From: Chromera velia
Taxonomy: Eukaryota; Sar; Chromeraceae
Assembly: GCA_018398765.1 (NCBI GenBank)
Contig: JAHBMJ010000499.1
Location: 1-21,092 of the forward strand
DNA: 21,092 nucleotides
Direction of reading: 5' to 3'
Part shown: piece after piece, positions 9,753 through 21,007 of the stretch
How the letters are laid out: each line of letters begins with the position of its first letter
Position numbering within the stretch: position 1 is the stretch's first letter
Translations under genes and position numbers: made by a program
Notes under the pieces: model-generated
What the model saw: the letters and a program-made list of their open reading frames with translations, nothing else
Databases searched by the model: none
What the model was told of the DNA's origin: nothing

Positions 9753-12700
9753 TCTCTTCTACATCCATTCAATCTTACTTTGCTGCCTTGCACTGACTCT
9801 TCGCGACTGGTGACGGTCTCGCAAATGCACTTTTGCATGCATGTTCAGGCACACATACAGACATGTAGACATGAGGCGATCTTTTTCCCTCCCTCTGCTG
9901 CAGGAGACGGTTGGGTACGTCGGCAGTCTCGGCTGGCTCGTCCACCACCCAGAGCACGAGATCGCAATGGAAGCAGCCAGCGTAGAGGAGCAGACGAAGT
10001 GGCAGGAGATCAAAAACATGTCTCCTCCTGACACACTGTTGGACCCTTTTGGGTACCTCCAGATGTGCGTCGATCAATCGATTTCTTTCTTTCTTTCTTT
10101 CTTTCTCTCTTTCTTTCTTTCTTTCTTTCTTTCTTTTCCTCTCAGCATTTTGTTCGTGTGATCTCCTTCTTTTTTTGCTCCTGCCTTGGCCTGCATGTAC
10201 GTGTACATGTACATGTACATGTTTTGTGTTATCTGCATACATTTGTAGAAACGCACACACCCACACCTACAGATTCATGCGTGTGTACTTATGTTTGTCA
10301 GTGTAAATCAAAAAGAGGTCGGACCGTACTTCTTCATCTCCTCTCCTCTTTTTTCTCCAGTGCCTCGCCATCCCTCGTCTCTTCTTCTCTCATCTACACG
10401 TAATCGTTTAATTGTCCTGATAATGCTTTGTGTGCACCGACCGACACACATGCACCCTCCGGCATGCAGGCAACAGAAACGGGTTGCGGACCTGGAGAGG
10501 CTGGTGCACTACTCAGAGGCGGCCGGCAACATCACGCCGAAAACTGCTGAGAACATGCGAATTCACATACGGTCAGGCAGGAAGACAGGGAGGCAAATGC
10601 AGACAGCTAGATGGAAGTATGAGGACGAAAGTAAGAGGGACCTGTGCGATCGAATTCTTTGTTTTGTGAAATTGTGGGTGCCTCGTCTTGAGTTCATTTG
10701 CTTCAAAAATATGCAAAATTTCTGAGTTTTCATGTTTCACTCTTTCCGCACCCATCCGCGCAACAGCTCTGCCGGCCGAGTCAGACAATCAAAAAAGACG
10801 TGTCTCGAAACAAGATTTTGAATCGCCATCTGTTCTGGTGCAGAAGTTCCGTCGACCCCGCAAGCTACGGTCCCTTCTACGTTGCATACTACGGATGGGA
10901 TCCGTTTTCGGACGGTTCTCTTGTCAGAGTGCCCTCTCCAGATGGAACAGGGGGATTCATGTATGCACCCACAGGCAAAGGGAGGGGCCTTCCGAAGACT
11001 CAGTGGAAGTACGAGGGCATGTTCTTTCGCTCTGTGCAGGAAGCAGGTCTGTCTGTCTTTTTGTTTGTTTGCTTGTCTGTGCGTCTGGCTTTCTGTCTGT
11101 GTGTTTGTTTGTCTGTGTGTTTGATTGTCTATGCAGGTTTAAGGTGTGGCCTCCCGCCTCTGCCTGTTCCTGTATGTATGTATGTATGTATCAATACGTA
11201 TGTGTGTGCGTGTTTCTGTCTCTTTCTCTGTCAGATTTCCATCAACACGATCAACATGAAAGCCGCTCTCCGTTCTCCTTCCCTTTCAAAATTCTCGATC
11301 GCTGGAAAGAAGCTCTCCGAACAAAGACAAGCTTACCACTTAACGTTCCAACCGCACAGAGCAATTTACACATTCTTCCCTCCTGATTTTGCAGGTCCAT
11401 TGCCCGAAAGTGCCGCACTTGTCCGGGTCGTTTGCAACGATCTCAACTCTGCAACACCTGTGGAGACCGAGCTTAGCTCGGCACAGTTCCCCCCAGAGCG
11501 TGTGATCCAAAAAGAGAGAGAGAAGGCGCAAAGAAGTCCCGGCTGGAAGATCTCCATCGCAAAGACCGACGCTCAAGAAGTTGCTGCCGAGCTACAGGAT
11601 GTAGCTCGGTCTTTGACTTCCTCCGCCGCCCTTCAGCCTTCGTTCAGCATTAGCAGCTGCGAATCTTCCGTCTTTCCAGACGTTGCCATTGACCAAAATC
11701 CCTTTTTCAACAACGTGAACTCCCCGGCAGCCTCAGGTTCAGGTTCGTTCGTTGGCGGGGGCAGAGACAGAGAGGAGACAGGAGGAGGGCAGCTTCTCGA
11801 CCCTTCCAAGGCCGGGGTGTCTCCTTTTCAGTCTGGGTTCCAGCCCTCGGTCTCTTCCCACTCAACCAGCCTCATACCCCCCCATCGCGACGGCCGAGGG
11901 GGGGCACACGGGGACCCTCTCCGGTCACGGGGACCTGCCAACACCGCACCCTCTTCCACATCTGCGACCGCAGCAGGGGCAGCAGCGGCAGCCATAACGG
12001 TCCCTCAGCCAGCAGATGCGGCAAACGACAGTGGCACAGGGGAGCGCATGGAGCCTCCAGAAGGTCCGGCTTCATCGTCACGACCTCAGGGAGTGGCAGT
12101 CCAGCCCCAACTGCCTCAGAGCACATCTACACTTTCATTTTCTGCCGCAAACAGGCAGATAGACCCTCAGGAAGAAGTAGTCATGCTGCTGTCTCAGAGA
12201 AGAAAAGCATCAAGCCCTTCGGGCGAGTCACCACCACAAGCAGCCGAAAGGAGTTCGCCTCCACACGCATCAGCCCCCCATTCACCAGCTGCCTCCAACA
12301 GAGTGCTGAGCCCAAACGTCCAACGAAGGCCTTTACCAATGCACACATCTTCCATGTTGAACCCCTCATTGAACCCGTCTTCTCTTTCCCTACACGTATC
12401 CCCTGCTGTGTCCCTTCCCTTACCCCTCCTCCCCGCGATGTCCCCCCCCTCCTTCCTCCACACATCCCAGCAACCATCCAGCGTTCCCGTCTCCCCTTCC
12501 TCCTCCTTCCTGGCCTTCATGCCGCCGAGAGGATTTTCTGAGGCGGTCACGCCCCTGTCGGGCGGTCAGGGCACTTCAAGACACCAGAGTTCTCCTCTGT
12601 TCCCTTCCCCGTCTCCCACCATGAACTCTGGAGAGGCGAGCTCCTCCAGTTCATGCAGTCCGCCGCAACCCCCAACTTTTTTTGTTCCACATCATTCGCC

Positions 12701-13727
12701 TCCAAACGTCTTTCCTTTTCGCCTTTCCGGAAGTGCAGGTGTTTTTTCCTCCCCCACATCAACCCAAGCATCGACTTTCTCTTCACCCACAGGCAACAAT
12801 CCCTGGTTTATTCAGACTGTTTTCCATTCGCCCTCGAATGCACAGCAATCTTTGTCTTCCTCGTCTTCAACACATTGGCAAAACCTCCACTTTCTACCGT
12901 CTTCAGCTTCGGCACAAATTTGGATGTCCGTACAACCAGAGGGAGTCGAACGGCTGCTGACCTATGCGAAGGTCGCGCCGATCCTCAGTGATACCGAATC
13001 ATGCAAATTTCTGCCTGGTGGGCCCGTCTCTCTGCCCCCATGGCCGGGAACCCCCCCCTCTTGCCCCCCCGGCGGTGCTGTTTTCTTCCCTCACCCAGCT
13101 GCCCCCAACTCCTCCCAATTCCCGATGCCGGTCCGAATCCAATCTCAACAGAAACCACAACACCCCCACAGCGGGAACGACGTCTTTGTCTTCCCTCCCT
13201 CAAGCCCACAGACACACAGCCATGGCCGTCTCCTCCCAGGCGCCTCTCGGTTCCCCCCCTTTCCCCAATTTCAACCGGGTGCCTCTCCCGTAGCGCAGGG
13301 GGACGGTGCCAGTGGAGCCACCCCCTTCGGATCCCCTCAGGCGATCCACCGGACCCCAACCAAAGCCCCCATGCACAACTTCCCCCCCCGGACGGTTGTT
13401 AATTTTAGATTCGTTCCGGGATCCCAACACGACCTCCCTGTACCTCCCCCGCAGAGTCTACCTCCACCGCCATCCGGATTTTCGTTTTTTGACTCTGCCC
13501 CTTCCTCTGCAGGCGGCTCCCTTGAAGGCGTGGCCAATATGATGAACGGCGCGCCTGCTGCCCCTCTTCCCCCGGCCCTTGTTCTGCCCCCCTCTGCCTC
13601 GTCGCTTCCACAAGTTCTCCCAACAACGCCTACCGCGTCTCTCAGCAGACAACCACAACGCGGAATGACAGTCTCCACTGCCTTCCACTCGCTTTCGGGG
13701 GTTCCACCTCAGTCATCCTTTTCATAG
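7687..13727 (+). CDS. large IQ-motif protein with Ser/Pro-rich tail (seven exons)
   Basis: Proposed exons are 7687-8013, 8350-9266, 9490-9586, 9904-10064, 10470-10616, 10844-11046 and 11395-13727. All junction phases agree, giving about 1394 residues. Residues 1-109 are polar, with a Ser/Gly run. Residues 110-415 include basic and Ser-rich stretches. A long basic helical region leads into the IQ motif at 429-439 (AATVIQKYWRLRKFR; I429, Q430, R434, R439), a site for calmodulin or a myosin-light-chain-like protein. Residues 448-650 look folded: ETVGYVGSLGWLVHHPEHEI, a coiled-coil-like QQKRVADLERLVHYSEAAG, then DPASYGPFYVAYYGWDPF and GRGLPKTQWKYEGMFF. I know no family for this part. From about residue 670 to the TAG the protein is Ser/Pro/Gln-rich and probably disordered. 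The start ATG at 7687 gives MSEELEGLAVRR. The junction between exons 5 and 6 is the least certain. Role: probably calcium/calmodulin-linked, perhaps cytoskeletal, inferred from the IQ motif alone. Confidence 0.75.
9593..9628 (+). repeat. TGAG microsatellite
   Basis: Nine perfect TGAG units begin seven bases after the end of the IQ-coding exon, inside intron 3. Because they start so close to the donor (GTGGGC at 9587), they may affect splice-site use. Confidence 0.9.
9718..9749 (+). repeat. CT microsatellite
   Basis: About 16 CT units in intron 3 of the IQ gene. Like most repeats within genes in this window it is pyrimidine-rich on the coding strand. Confidence 0.9.
10082..10136 (+). repeat. 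TTTC microsatellite, interrupted
   Basis: TTTC units with a CTCTC interruption near 10105, starting 17 bases after the intron 4 donor (GT at 10065) of the IQ gene. The coding-strand pyrimidine bias matches the CT tract of the preceding intron. Confidence 0.9.
10197..10221. repeat. GTACAT tandem
   Basis: A short run of alternating GTACGT/GTACAT units in intron 4. Each unit is palindromic at GTAC, so the run is self-complementary and could form a hairpin or a cruciform. Confidence 0.75.
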
Positions 13728-15380
<1,653 letters not shown>

Positions 15381-15840
15381 GGTGAAACAGTTAATTTATC
15401 TCTAGCAAGCTGTTTGAAACTAGATTTAACACGTGCATATATGTCAAAAATTACAAAAAAAAAAAATATTGTCTAGACGATCTAGCTAGACGATTGTATT
15501 AAATGCAAATCACATATGGCGGCATTGATAGCCGCATTATATGCCTCGTACCCAATGTACCTCGCGACGTACCTACTTCTGAAATACTGTTAGCAACTTG
15601 TTTATTTATCTTATATTTTTAAAAGGTATATGTTGATCTAGATATTGATGAATATTGTCAGCTAGATTGTCAGTGATGAAGAGTGAGAACTTGAAACTCA
15701 TTAATTTACACTTTTATAAAGGCTGTATATTCTAATACTTCTACAAACTATACATCGTATATATAAACTTTGGAGCTAAATAGACTCCTTAATAGAGACA
15801 GTCGGAAGTCTACCTAAAATATGTTAGAAACTAGCTTAGG
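15381..15840. other. AT-rich segment of a compositional mosaic
   Basis: Composition drops sharply to AT-rich, with a 12-13 base A-run near 15453 and a near-duplicate CTAGACGAT at 15473-15496. No ORF is usable. It resembles the 4165-4750 block in composition, but I could not see shared sequence by eye. Confidence 0.5.
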
Positions 15841-16087
15841 ATGTTCTGGCCGCTGAGGCTGAATTCAGTGCACGTTGGAGCCGGTTCCGCATTCATCCAT
15901 GCATGAAGCCGGTTGGAGACGGTATATACATGTTACTAGGCCCGCCCGCGCCTGGTCCTCGAGCACCGAGGCCCAGCCCGGCGCGCGCCTTACCACATAG
16001 TAGCTTAGCTAGTCCTTCACAAGCTCTAAGCAGGCCGAGACTAACCGACACTCGGCCGCTTGAGAAAGAACCGATAGTCGATACTTC

Positions 16088-16125
16088 GATACCGATACCG
16101 ATACGATACGATATCGATACGATAG
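16088..16125. repeat. GATAC / GATACC tandem
   Basis: Degenerate tandem units of GATACC, GATAC and GATATC. Because the unit mixes five and six bases, it looks like a slipping minisatellite. Confidence 0.75.
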
Positions 16126-16293
16126 CTATCTCTAGATTCTGCAAGAATACGGCTCCGGCGTAAGAAGCCGTGAGCCCCAGTCAGCAAGACTCAGACTGGA
16201 AAACCGCAATTTACCAAGCAATTACGCTCTAGATTTAGCCTTATAAGGGAGACGCTTGCAATTGGTACCTCAAGCATGAGCGCCGCATTGAGC

Positions 16294-16335
16294 GGAGCGG
16301 ACGCCGGACGCTAGCGGACTAAGTGGAGCGGACGC
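16294..16335. repeat. GGAGCGGACGC repeat pair
   Basis: An exact 11-base word occurs at 16294-16304 and 16325-16335, 31 bp apart, with related GCGGAC and GGACGC words between. The cluster is CpG-rich compared with its flanks. Confidence 0.65.
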
Positions 16336-16380
16336 TGCCGCATCCGCCTCAATCGAACCTTTCGGTCCTTTCCGGGCTTT

Positions 16381-16570
16381 CCTAAGTATATCATTGATCA
16401 GATAAATCAGTCTAATACTCAATACGGTAAATTTTGAAAACGTCAACAACTAAAAGAAACATGTAAGCAAAAAACGAACGACTCTGTCACTCTAAACGAC
16501 TCGGATATATTAAATTCTAGATAGATTTGAATTGAATTAGTACAATTTTACTACTATAATAACAGTGTCA
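16381..16570. other. AT-rich segment, right flank of the mosaic
   Basis: AT-rich DNA without ORFs, ending near 16565 where ordinary composition returns. No matching terminal repeat with the 15381 side was found by eye. Confidence 0.45.
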
Positions 16571-16645
16571 GAGAGGCATCCACGGAGATGCGAGCGCGTC
16601 AATGAACACCGAGGACTTTCAGTCGACCGAGGAGGAATTTGCAGC

Positions 16646-16660
16646 AAAAAAAAAAAAAAA
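16646..16660 (+). repeat. A15 homopolymer
   Basis: Fifteen consecutive A follow a GC-balanced stretch (16570-16645). The pattern is like the tail of a retroposed transcript but could be an ordinary homopolymer. Confidence 0.8.
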
Positions 16661-18577
16661 CATCACAAACGGCGCAATACATAGAAGTGCAAAGCAAATC
16701 CCTGCGGTCGAAATACTGAAAGTGCGGTAGTACAATCAGACACCCGCAACCCAGGCAGCAGCCTGTCTTTCTGCTGTACACGTAAGTCGAGTCATTCATT
16801 CATTCATCGGATTAATTGATGTCATTCGCGAAGCAAGCGAATGAGACCTGCAGCAACCAAAGCTTTTTCACGACAACTCAGCACTGACATGAACACACAT
16901 GCAGTACCGTGCATACAAACAAATAAGGGAAACGATGCAAGACGTCTCGTGACAGAATACATGCTCATTCATGCATGCATGAATTCACTTGTTCAGACAT
17001 TCATGCGCCGACAAAAGTTCTACCTTTTTCTTCTTTCCCAAACAGACCCGCATTTGCTTTCGTCAGTCGCACCCGAGTCTCCCCACGGGCGCAGACACAG
17101 ACAGTTAGGCACAAACAGAGACAAGGCAACACGAGGAGACTGGCGGAATGACGGGAGGAAAAAGGAGATAAGAAAAGACGACGAGGAAGAGAAACAAAAA
17201 AGTGGCTTGACTTAATGAGCGAATCGATACAACAAAATCCCCAGGCTACATCTCTACTTCCATACCAAACCCCACCCCTTCCCGGATTCAACAAAGTGAT
17301 CACCTCCCCATGCCGGTCTGTAGTGCTGTCGATCAATTGACCTCTCCCTGCCTTGTCTACCCTTGTCAACAATTGACTGTACTGACATCTCAAAGGAAGG
17401 AAGGAAGGACAGGACAAGTTGAGCGCTTCATGTGGACACTTGACTGCACCAAATCCTTCGCATCCTTCATTTCCTTCCCAGTTTCTCTCTCCCGACGGCT
17501 GCCCTCAACGAATTCAAACAGTCCGACCAGTAATCGAAAACGCTGGAAAGAAAAAAAAAGGAAAAACACAAGAACCTGCGCATCGACATCTGATCGTCAG
17601 AAGAGAAGAAAAACAAAATTCTTCCCTTTTCCCTCCCGACTTTCCTTTCACCTTTATCGGGTCCCTAGACAGTCAGCAAAAGAAACATGGACCGAGAAGC
17701 AAACACACAGAGACGCAAAGTTGAACTCTTCACTCCATTCCCTCCGCTCGTTTCCCTTTCTGCTGCCGGGCAGAAGGCATCAGCGTGTCTGCCTGCATCT
17801 TTTTGGGAGTCCCAAAGAGCGCAGAGCAACAAAAATGAGTCGGTAACTCAGAGAGTCAAAACTCACTGGTCCACAAGAGAGAGAGAGGAGCGTGTCGAAT
17901 TCTATTGAAACCGTGTCGGCCAGCAAATCGATTAGCCAAGTCAATCAGGGGAGACACACATACAACGACGCACAAGCACGCATACTCACACATCCACGAA
18001 GACTCACGCACGCACTCACTCTCACACACACGGACGCGCACACACACGTATGCACAAATACACGCACACACGGACACTTCAATACCAGCTTGAAAGAAAG
18101 TGTCTGACAGAACAAGAAACTGATCAAGGCAAAGAGTAGAATTAGGAAGAAACAAAATTGCAGATGCACTCTCCCTCTAAAGTCGGTATGTCCCATTCCT
18201 TCCGCCTCAACACACACTCTTTTCATGCGACTTAATTCTCTCTCCAAATGGCTTTCTCTCTCTCTTCTTCCCATCAGTCTTTTTCCGAAACCTTCCTTTC
18301 TCCGCTGTTTCAACTTCTTTGCTGAACCCAGTGACACTACCTCTCTCTCTCTACCGAAGAATACAAAAACGGACTGCACAGCAATGTGACCCCTCTTCAA
18401 CCCCTTCCCTTGCCTCCCCGTCTCTTCGCTTCTTTAATCTATAGATCGAGTATAGAACTTTAAAAAAAAAATGCTACAAGTTTTGCGTTACCTTCCTCTT
18501 GTTTCACTTTCTTCTCCTTCTCTTCTACTCAGGAAAAAAAACCACCAATGCGTGGTGAAAGAAGCAAAGCGACCAGC
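16661..18577. other. intergenic between convergent genes
   Basis: Mixed low-complexity DNA: ATTC repeats (16794-16806), GCATGCATGC near 16972, purine-rich 17130-17205, pyrimidine and A-rich runs 17440-17640, and a CA/CACG-rich stretch at about 17950-18080. The part nearest 18577 is C/T-rich and likely includes the 3' untranslated region of the leftward transporter gene. Frames of up to 178 codons (for example near 17310-17846) are Ser/Arg/Lys-rich and lack protein-like order. I call no gene. Confidence 0.5.
17950..18080. repeat. CA-rich simple sequence
   Basis: Degenerate ACACAC, CACGCA and GCACAC words repeat over about 130 bp without a fixed period. Confidence 0.7.
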
Positions 18578-20064
18578 TCACACCCTCTGGTCTCCCGTCG
18601 GACCTTGAGGTTCGACCCTCAACCCAGGGCTTCTCACCACCTGGTTCCAGTCATGAATTCCTGGAGACGGTGTCTGAGCGTCCTCACTCTCTTTGCTCAT
18701 CTTCCGATCCAGACGCAAATTGGAAGGCACAGTTCCTCCAATGTTGGAGGCCTTTCTGCGTCTCGCTCCTCCAGAGGACCCTCCTCCAGATCCTCCTGCG
18801 CTCCCCTGACGATTCAGCGGCACGTCGGCCTGCATCGTCATGTTGCGACTGAAGGTTGCGGCAGTCCAAGAAGCGACCCGTGCGGGGCGGCCGTCGGATC
18901 CCTGGCTTCCCATTGTGGCCTGAGGGGCAAATGAAGGAAGACCAACGATTCGCCCAATCTCGTCGTGCCTGTTGTTGTCAGGGTCTTCTGAACTGGACGC
19001 ACTGGCTCCCTTCTGCTGCGCCTTCTTGGCGGGTTTCGACTTCTCGATCGAGTTCATGATTAGGAAGTACAGCGTGACCAAGAGAATGAAGGCGATGACC
19101 AGATTCATCAGAGGAGGGAGGAGACGGCCTGGGGAGAAGTCAGGCATCGTTCCTTCGTTGAACAGACTCCTCAGAAGCTGCAATCAGTGAAGTGAAAGAA
19201 GAGGAATGCAGAAACGGGATGGAGAAATTAGAAATGCGGAGCAGTTTCTGTTTCAGGAGCCTGTCCACTCTTTTCTCTTTGATAGATTTGAGTTCGATCA
19301 TTTGATACCTCTGGAAAAGAAGATACAGAGAGTCAGAGAGCGAAATGAAACCTATCTTTCGAGTATTCTGTCACTAGAAAAAGGAACTGAACGAGCGAGC
19401 AGCAAGTGAGTGAAACTGCTGTGAAGCTGTATCATATGCAGGCCTGCCTCTATTCCTCTGTGAGTGCATGTGACTAAGTTTGCGCATCTTCAGTTGAGCC
19501 CCCAGAGGCCCATACACCGTCAGTACTCCTTTCTCGTCCCTGCCGCCACAAAAACTCACGAGGAAGGAAAGAAAAAAAAAAAAGAACGGCAACTCACCAT
19601 CTTCCCGTCGACTGCACAGTTATCCACAAAGTTCGGCTGGCCGGTCTGGGGGTTCTTGAACCCGCACGCGCCCTCACATCCGGGATACTGCAACCCAAAT
19701 CAATAGGTCAACAATGTATGTCACTCACTCGCACATGTGATGTAGATCTACATGTATGTGGGAGGGAAGAAAACGTATGAATACATGGAAAGGAGCAGGA
19801 AAAGGAGACAGAGTTTCCATTCAGACCCTAAGAAGGTATAGAGTCCTTCATCTGTCTGTCGCTCCATGTGGCACCTAAAATCGGTGGACAAACCGGCCCT
19901 GCCTAAGTTCCTCCCCTCCATGCATCCTCTCAAGAAAAGAACGAGGGGGCCAGGGAGCCGTAAAAACGGGAGATGAACCCCCCCCCCCGGCTTTTACCCT
20001 GGATCCCTCTAGCTCGCTTGAAAACGGCTGTAACCAAGGAGAGGAAGAAGCAAGTTGAAACAGA

Positions 20065-20101
<37 letters not shown>

Positions 20102-21007
20102 CCGACCTCATAGCATCTCCCAGGAATGAAATTCCAAAGAAGAGCATCCATTCCCCACCTGCAAGCAGGAGGCGCCAAAAACAAAAGGACTTCATGTAGA
20201 CCCGACAAACAAAAGTCTCTCTGAACTCACGCTGCGTATGTTTTCTTCACCTTGGTTGGGCCTTCATGACCCGAAGAGAGAACGCGAGAGAAGGTCGGGG
20301 CAGATCAAGATGGACGAAGCCGTGCAGAGAGGCAACAGTGAGAGGGAAGAGAGCGACGGAGAGGGGAGCAGAAAAAAAACGAGAGACACTCTGCCAGCAA
20401 GGAAGAGGGACCCAAAAGAACCCCCCGAAGCAAAAGAACCGACCTGATAAAGGAGACAGTTGACAGATACCGGAAGACCAGGTACATCGTCGACACTCTC
20501 TGGATTCCTCCAGACCACATCAGCATGATGGCCTGCAGGGAAGTATTCATAAGTGAAACCAAATAAGCAAAGGGAACACAATGGAGTGCAGTGTATCCAG
20601 AAGATGGGGTGAAAAGAGGGACGTGACTGCAGACAGTCACATCTTCTCTTCATGAGCTTCAAGCGGTGATCGAAAGGCAGGAGAACAAATGATGATTTTG
20701 ATTTTAGAGCAACGAAGATTTCTTCATTCTTTTCTTCGATCATGAACCAAGCGGGCAAACCGGAGCTTGCAACAGAGAGACACAAAGGCAGTTTTGCGTG
20801 AAGCGCAAAAGTTGAAAGAAGAAGAAGAACACAAAACAGAAAGAACCTTCTGCCCAATCGTTCCTCAGCGAGCGCAAGCAAGCCGACCGCTCCACAAAAA
20901 AGCCCACCCACCTGAGCGTAGACGCTCATTGCCCACGCAAGGGTTTCGTTGGTCGTGAAGAACGTCACACAGAGAGATCCGAACTCAGCCACCCAGATGA
21001 TCGTCCA
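18578..21007 (-). CDS. C-terminal part of an ABCG-type ABC transporter (5' end beyond window)
   Basis: Visible exons, in coding order, are 21007-20912, 20532-20444, 20158-20107, 19687-19598 and 19177-18578. Phases are 0, 2, 0 and 0 at the four internal junctions, giving 308 residues to a TGA. Residues 1-62 are hydrophobic (WVAEFGSLCVTFF, then MLMWSGGIQRVSTMYLVFRY), followed by LSTVSFIRWGMDALLWNF. This matches the ABC-2 membrane domain of ABCG proteins, where the segment after TM4 reads like Y-[LI]-S-x-x-[RK]-[YW]-x-x-[ED]-A-L-x-x-N-[EF]. An extracellular loop with four cysteines (77, 83, 87, 103) precedes the last membrane helix at about 131-151 (PLMNLVIAFILLVTLYFLIM). The ATP-binding domain would lie on upstream exons outside the window. 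Unusually, about 155 polar, Ser/Gly-rich residues follow the last helix. Role by family: ATP-driven export of lipids or small hydrophobic molecules. The family call rests on pattern memory, so another ABC-2 or polytopic membrane protein is possible. Confidence 0.65.
19978..19988. repeat. C11 homopolymer
   Basis: Eleven C inside the intron between the fourth-last and third-last visible features of the transporter gene (intron 19688-20106). It is prone to length error. Confidence 0.85.
20069..20101. repeat. AG microsatellite
   Basis: About 16 AG units lie only six bases past the donor of the exon ending at 20107. On the coding strand it reads as a CT tract, the same polarity as repeats in the IQ gene introns. 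Confidence 0.9.

Larger units (their letters stand above)
15841..16380. other. GC-rich island inside AT-rich DNA
   Basis: This 540-bp segment is flanked by AT-rich DNA on both sides and is unlike the rest of the window. It holds CCCGCCCGCGCC-type words around 15940-15985, a GATAC tandem (16088-16125) and a repeated GGAGCGGACGC (16294-16304 and 16325-16335). The frame at 15903-16163 is Pro/Ala/Arg-rich, then Ile/Asp-rich from the GATAC repeat, and is not convincing as a gene. A CpG-like mobile element or a transferred segment are possibilities. Confidence 0.4.

Noticed and set aside
11236-11386. Extra exon in the IQ gene (starting DFHQHDQHESRSPF)
   Set aside because: It has a fair acceptor and the right phase, but ends at an in-frame TGA before any good donor, while skipping it joins 11046 to 11395 in frame.
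11872-13688. Several - strand frames opposite the last exon of the IQ gene
   Set aside because: They mirror the Ser/Pro codon usage of the + strand exon. None has splice-linked partners.
15903-16163. 86-codon + strand ORF in the GC-rich island
   Set aside because: Its composition simply follows the GC-rich words and the GATAC repeat. There are no domain-like features or splice partners.
17310-17846. 178-codon + strand frame
   Set aside because: Ser/Arg/Lys-rich throughout, matching the local purine and pyrimidine runs. A shifted frame (17419-17724) is just as open.
20264-20911. Single long - strand exon through the transporter introns (253-codon frame)
   Set aside because: The joined model uses good donors and acceptors with matching phases, and the stretch between 20533 and 20911 reads as Leu/Phe/Cys/Ser noise.
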